Assembly: GCA_018645065.1 (NCBI GenBank)
Contig: JABGPF010000020.1
Span: 1 to 33,918 of the forward strand
Source: Phycisphaerales bacterium
Lineage (GTDB): Bacteria > Planctomycetota > Phycisphaerae > SM23-33
DNA: 33,918 nucleotides
Direction of reading: 5' to 3'
Part shown: positions 33,845 to 33,918 of the stretch, in pieces
Numbering within the stretch: position 1 is the stretch's first letter
Layout: each line of letters opens with the position of its first letter
Translations under genes and position numbers: made by a program
The notes under the pieces: model-generated
The model's database searches: none
Told to the model about the DNA's origin: nothing
The model's input: only the letters and a program-made list of their open reading frames with translations

Positions 33845-33918
33845 CGTCAACTCCATCTCGACTAATTCATTACACACGCAAGGCAAAAAGACTCACCTTT
33901 GAATCGCATGTTCTAGCC

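Overview
The window looks like a piece of a planctomycete chromosome, most likely Phycisphaerae-like. I infer this from the gene mix: a PEP-CTERM surface protein, a HYExAFE-type small nuclease-fold protein, very large secreted proteins that combine a hydrazine-synthase-alpha-like region, two c-type haem motifs and a formylglycine-generating-enzyme (FGE) fold, a secreted parallel beta-helix protein, and many secreted or membrane proteins without a familiar name. Housekeeping genes are scattered among them rather than grouped by pathway. No phage, IS, CRISPR, tRNA or rRNA gene was found.

Layout. 1-715: 3' end of a class II fructose-bisphosphate aldolase gene, a strong terminator, then a REP-like palindromic element. 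714-3587: tyrS (minus) diverges from a lipoprotein gene (plus) with HEAT-like helices and a JAMM-like C-terminus. 3594-6700 (minus): membrane protein, aroB and pyrD, probably one operon. 6882-7436 (plus): a small anchored repeat protein. 7527-14833 (minus): TPR-like membrane protein, M50 protease with TPRs, NagB-LmbE fusion, GHMP sugar kinase and sodium:solute symporter; several start/stop overlaps show co-translation, and the last three genes look like an amino-sugar uptake and processing unit.

14936-23975 (plus) is the most unusual region. Two tandem paralogues of 1056 and 1204 residues are each exported and carry an N-terminal propeller-like region, a hydrazine-synthase-alpha-like middle domain, two CxxCH haem sites and a C-terminal FGE fold without the copper-binding cysteines. 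They are followed after six bases by an exported beta-helix protein of the polysaccharide lyase/glycosidase type. I infer an extracytoplasmic redox and glycan-related system of unknown function.

24459-26471 (plus): manA and an RluB-type pseudouridine synthase with a long basic tail. 26518-26623 (minus): a candidate small RNA with its own promoter, a C-rich loop and a terminator. 26756-28693 (minus): a PEP-CTERM protein with a near-consensus promoter and a leader of about 270 nt. 28694-29587: apparently empty. 29588-33844 (minus): YkgJ-type protein, hisS, HYExAFE protein, then a second transcription unit of three tiny membrane proteins and bioB, which lacks one of the usual [2Fe-2S] cysteine ligands.
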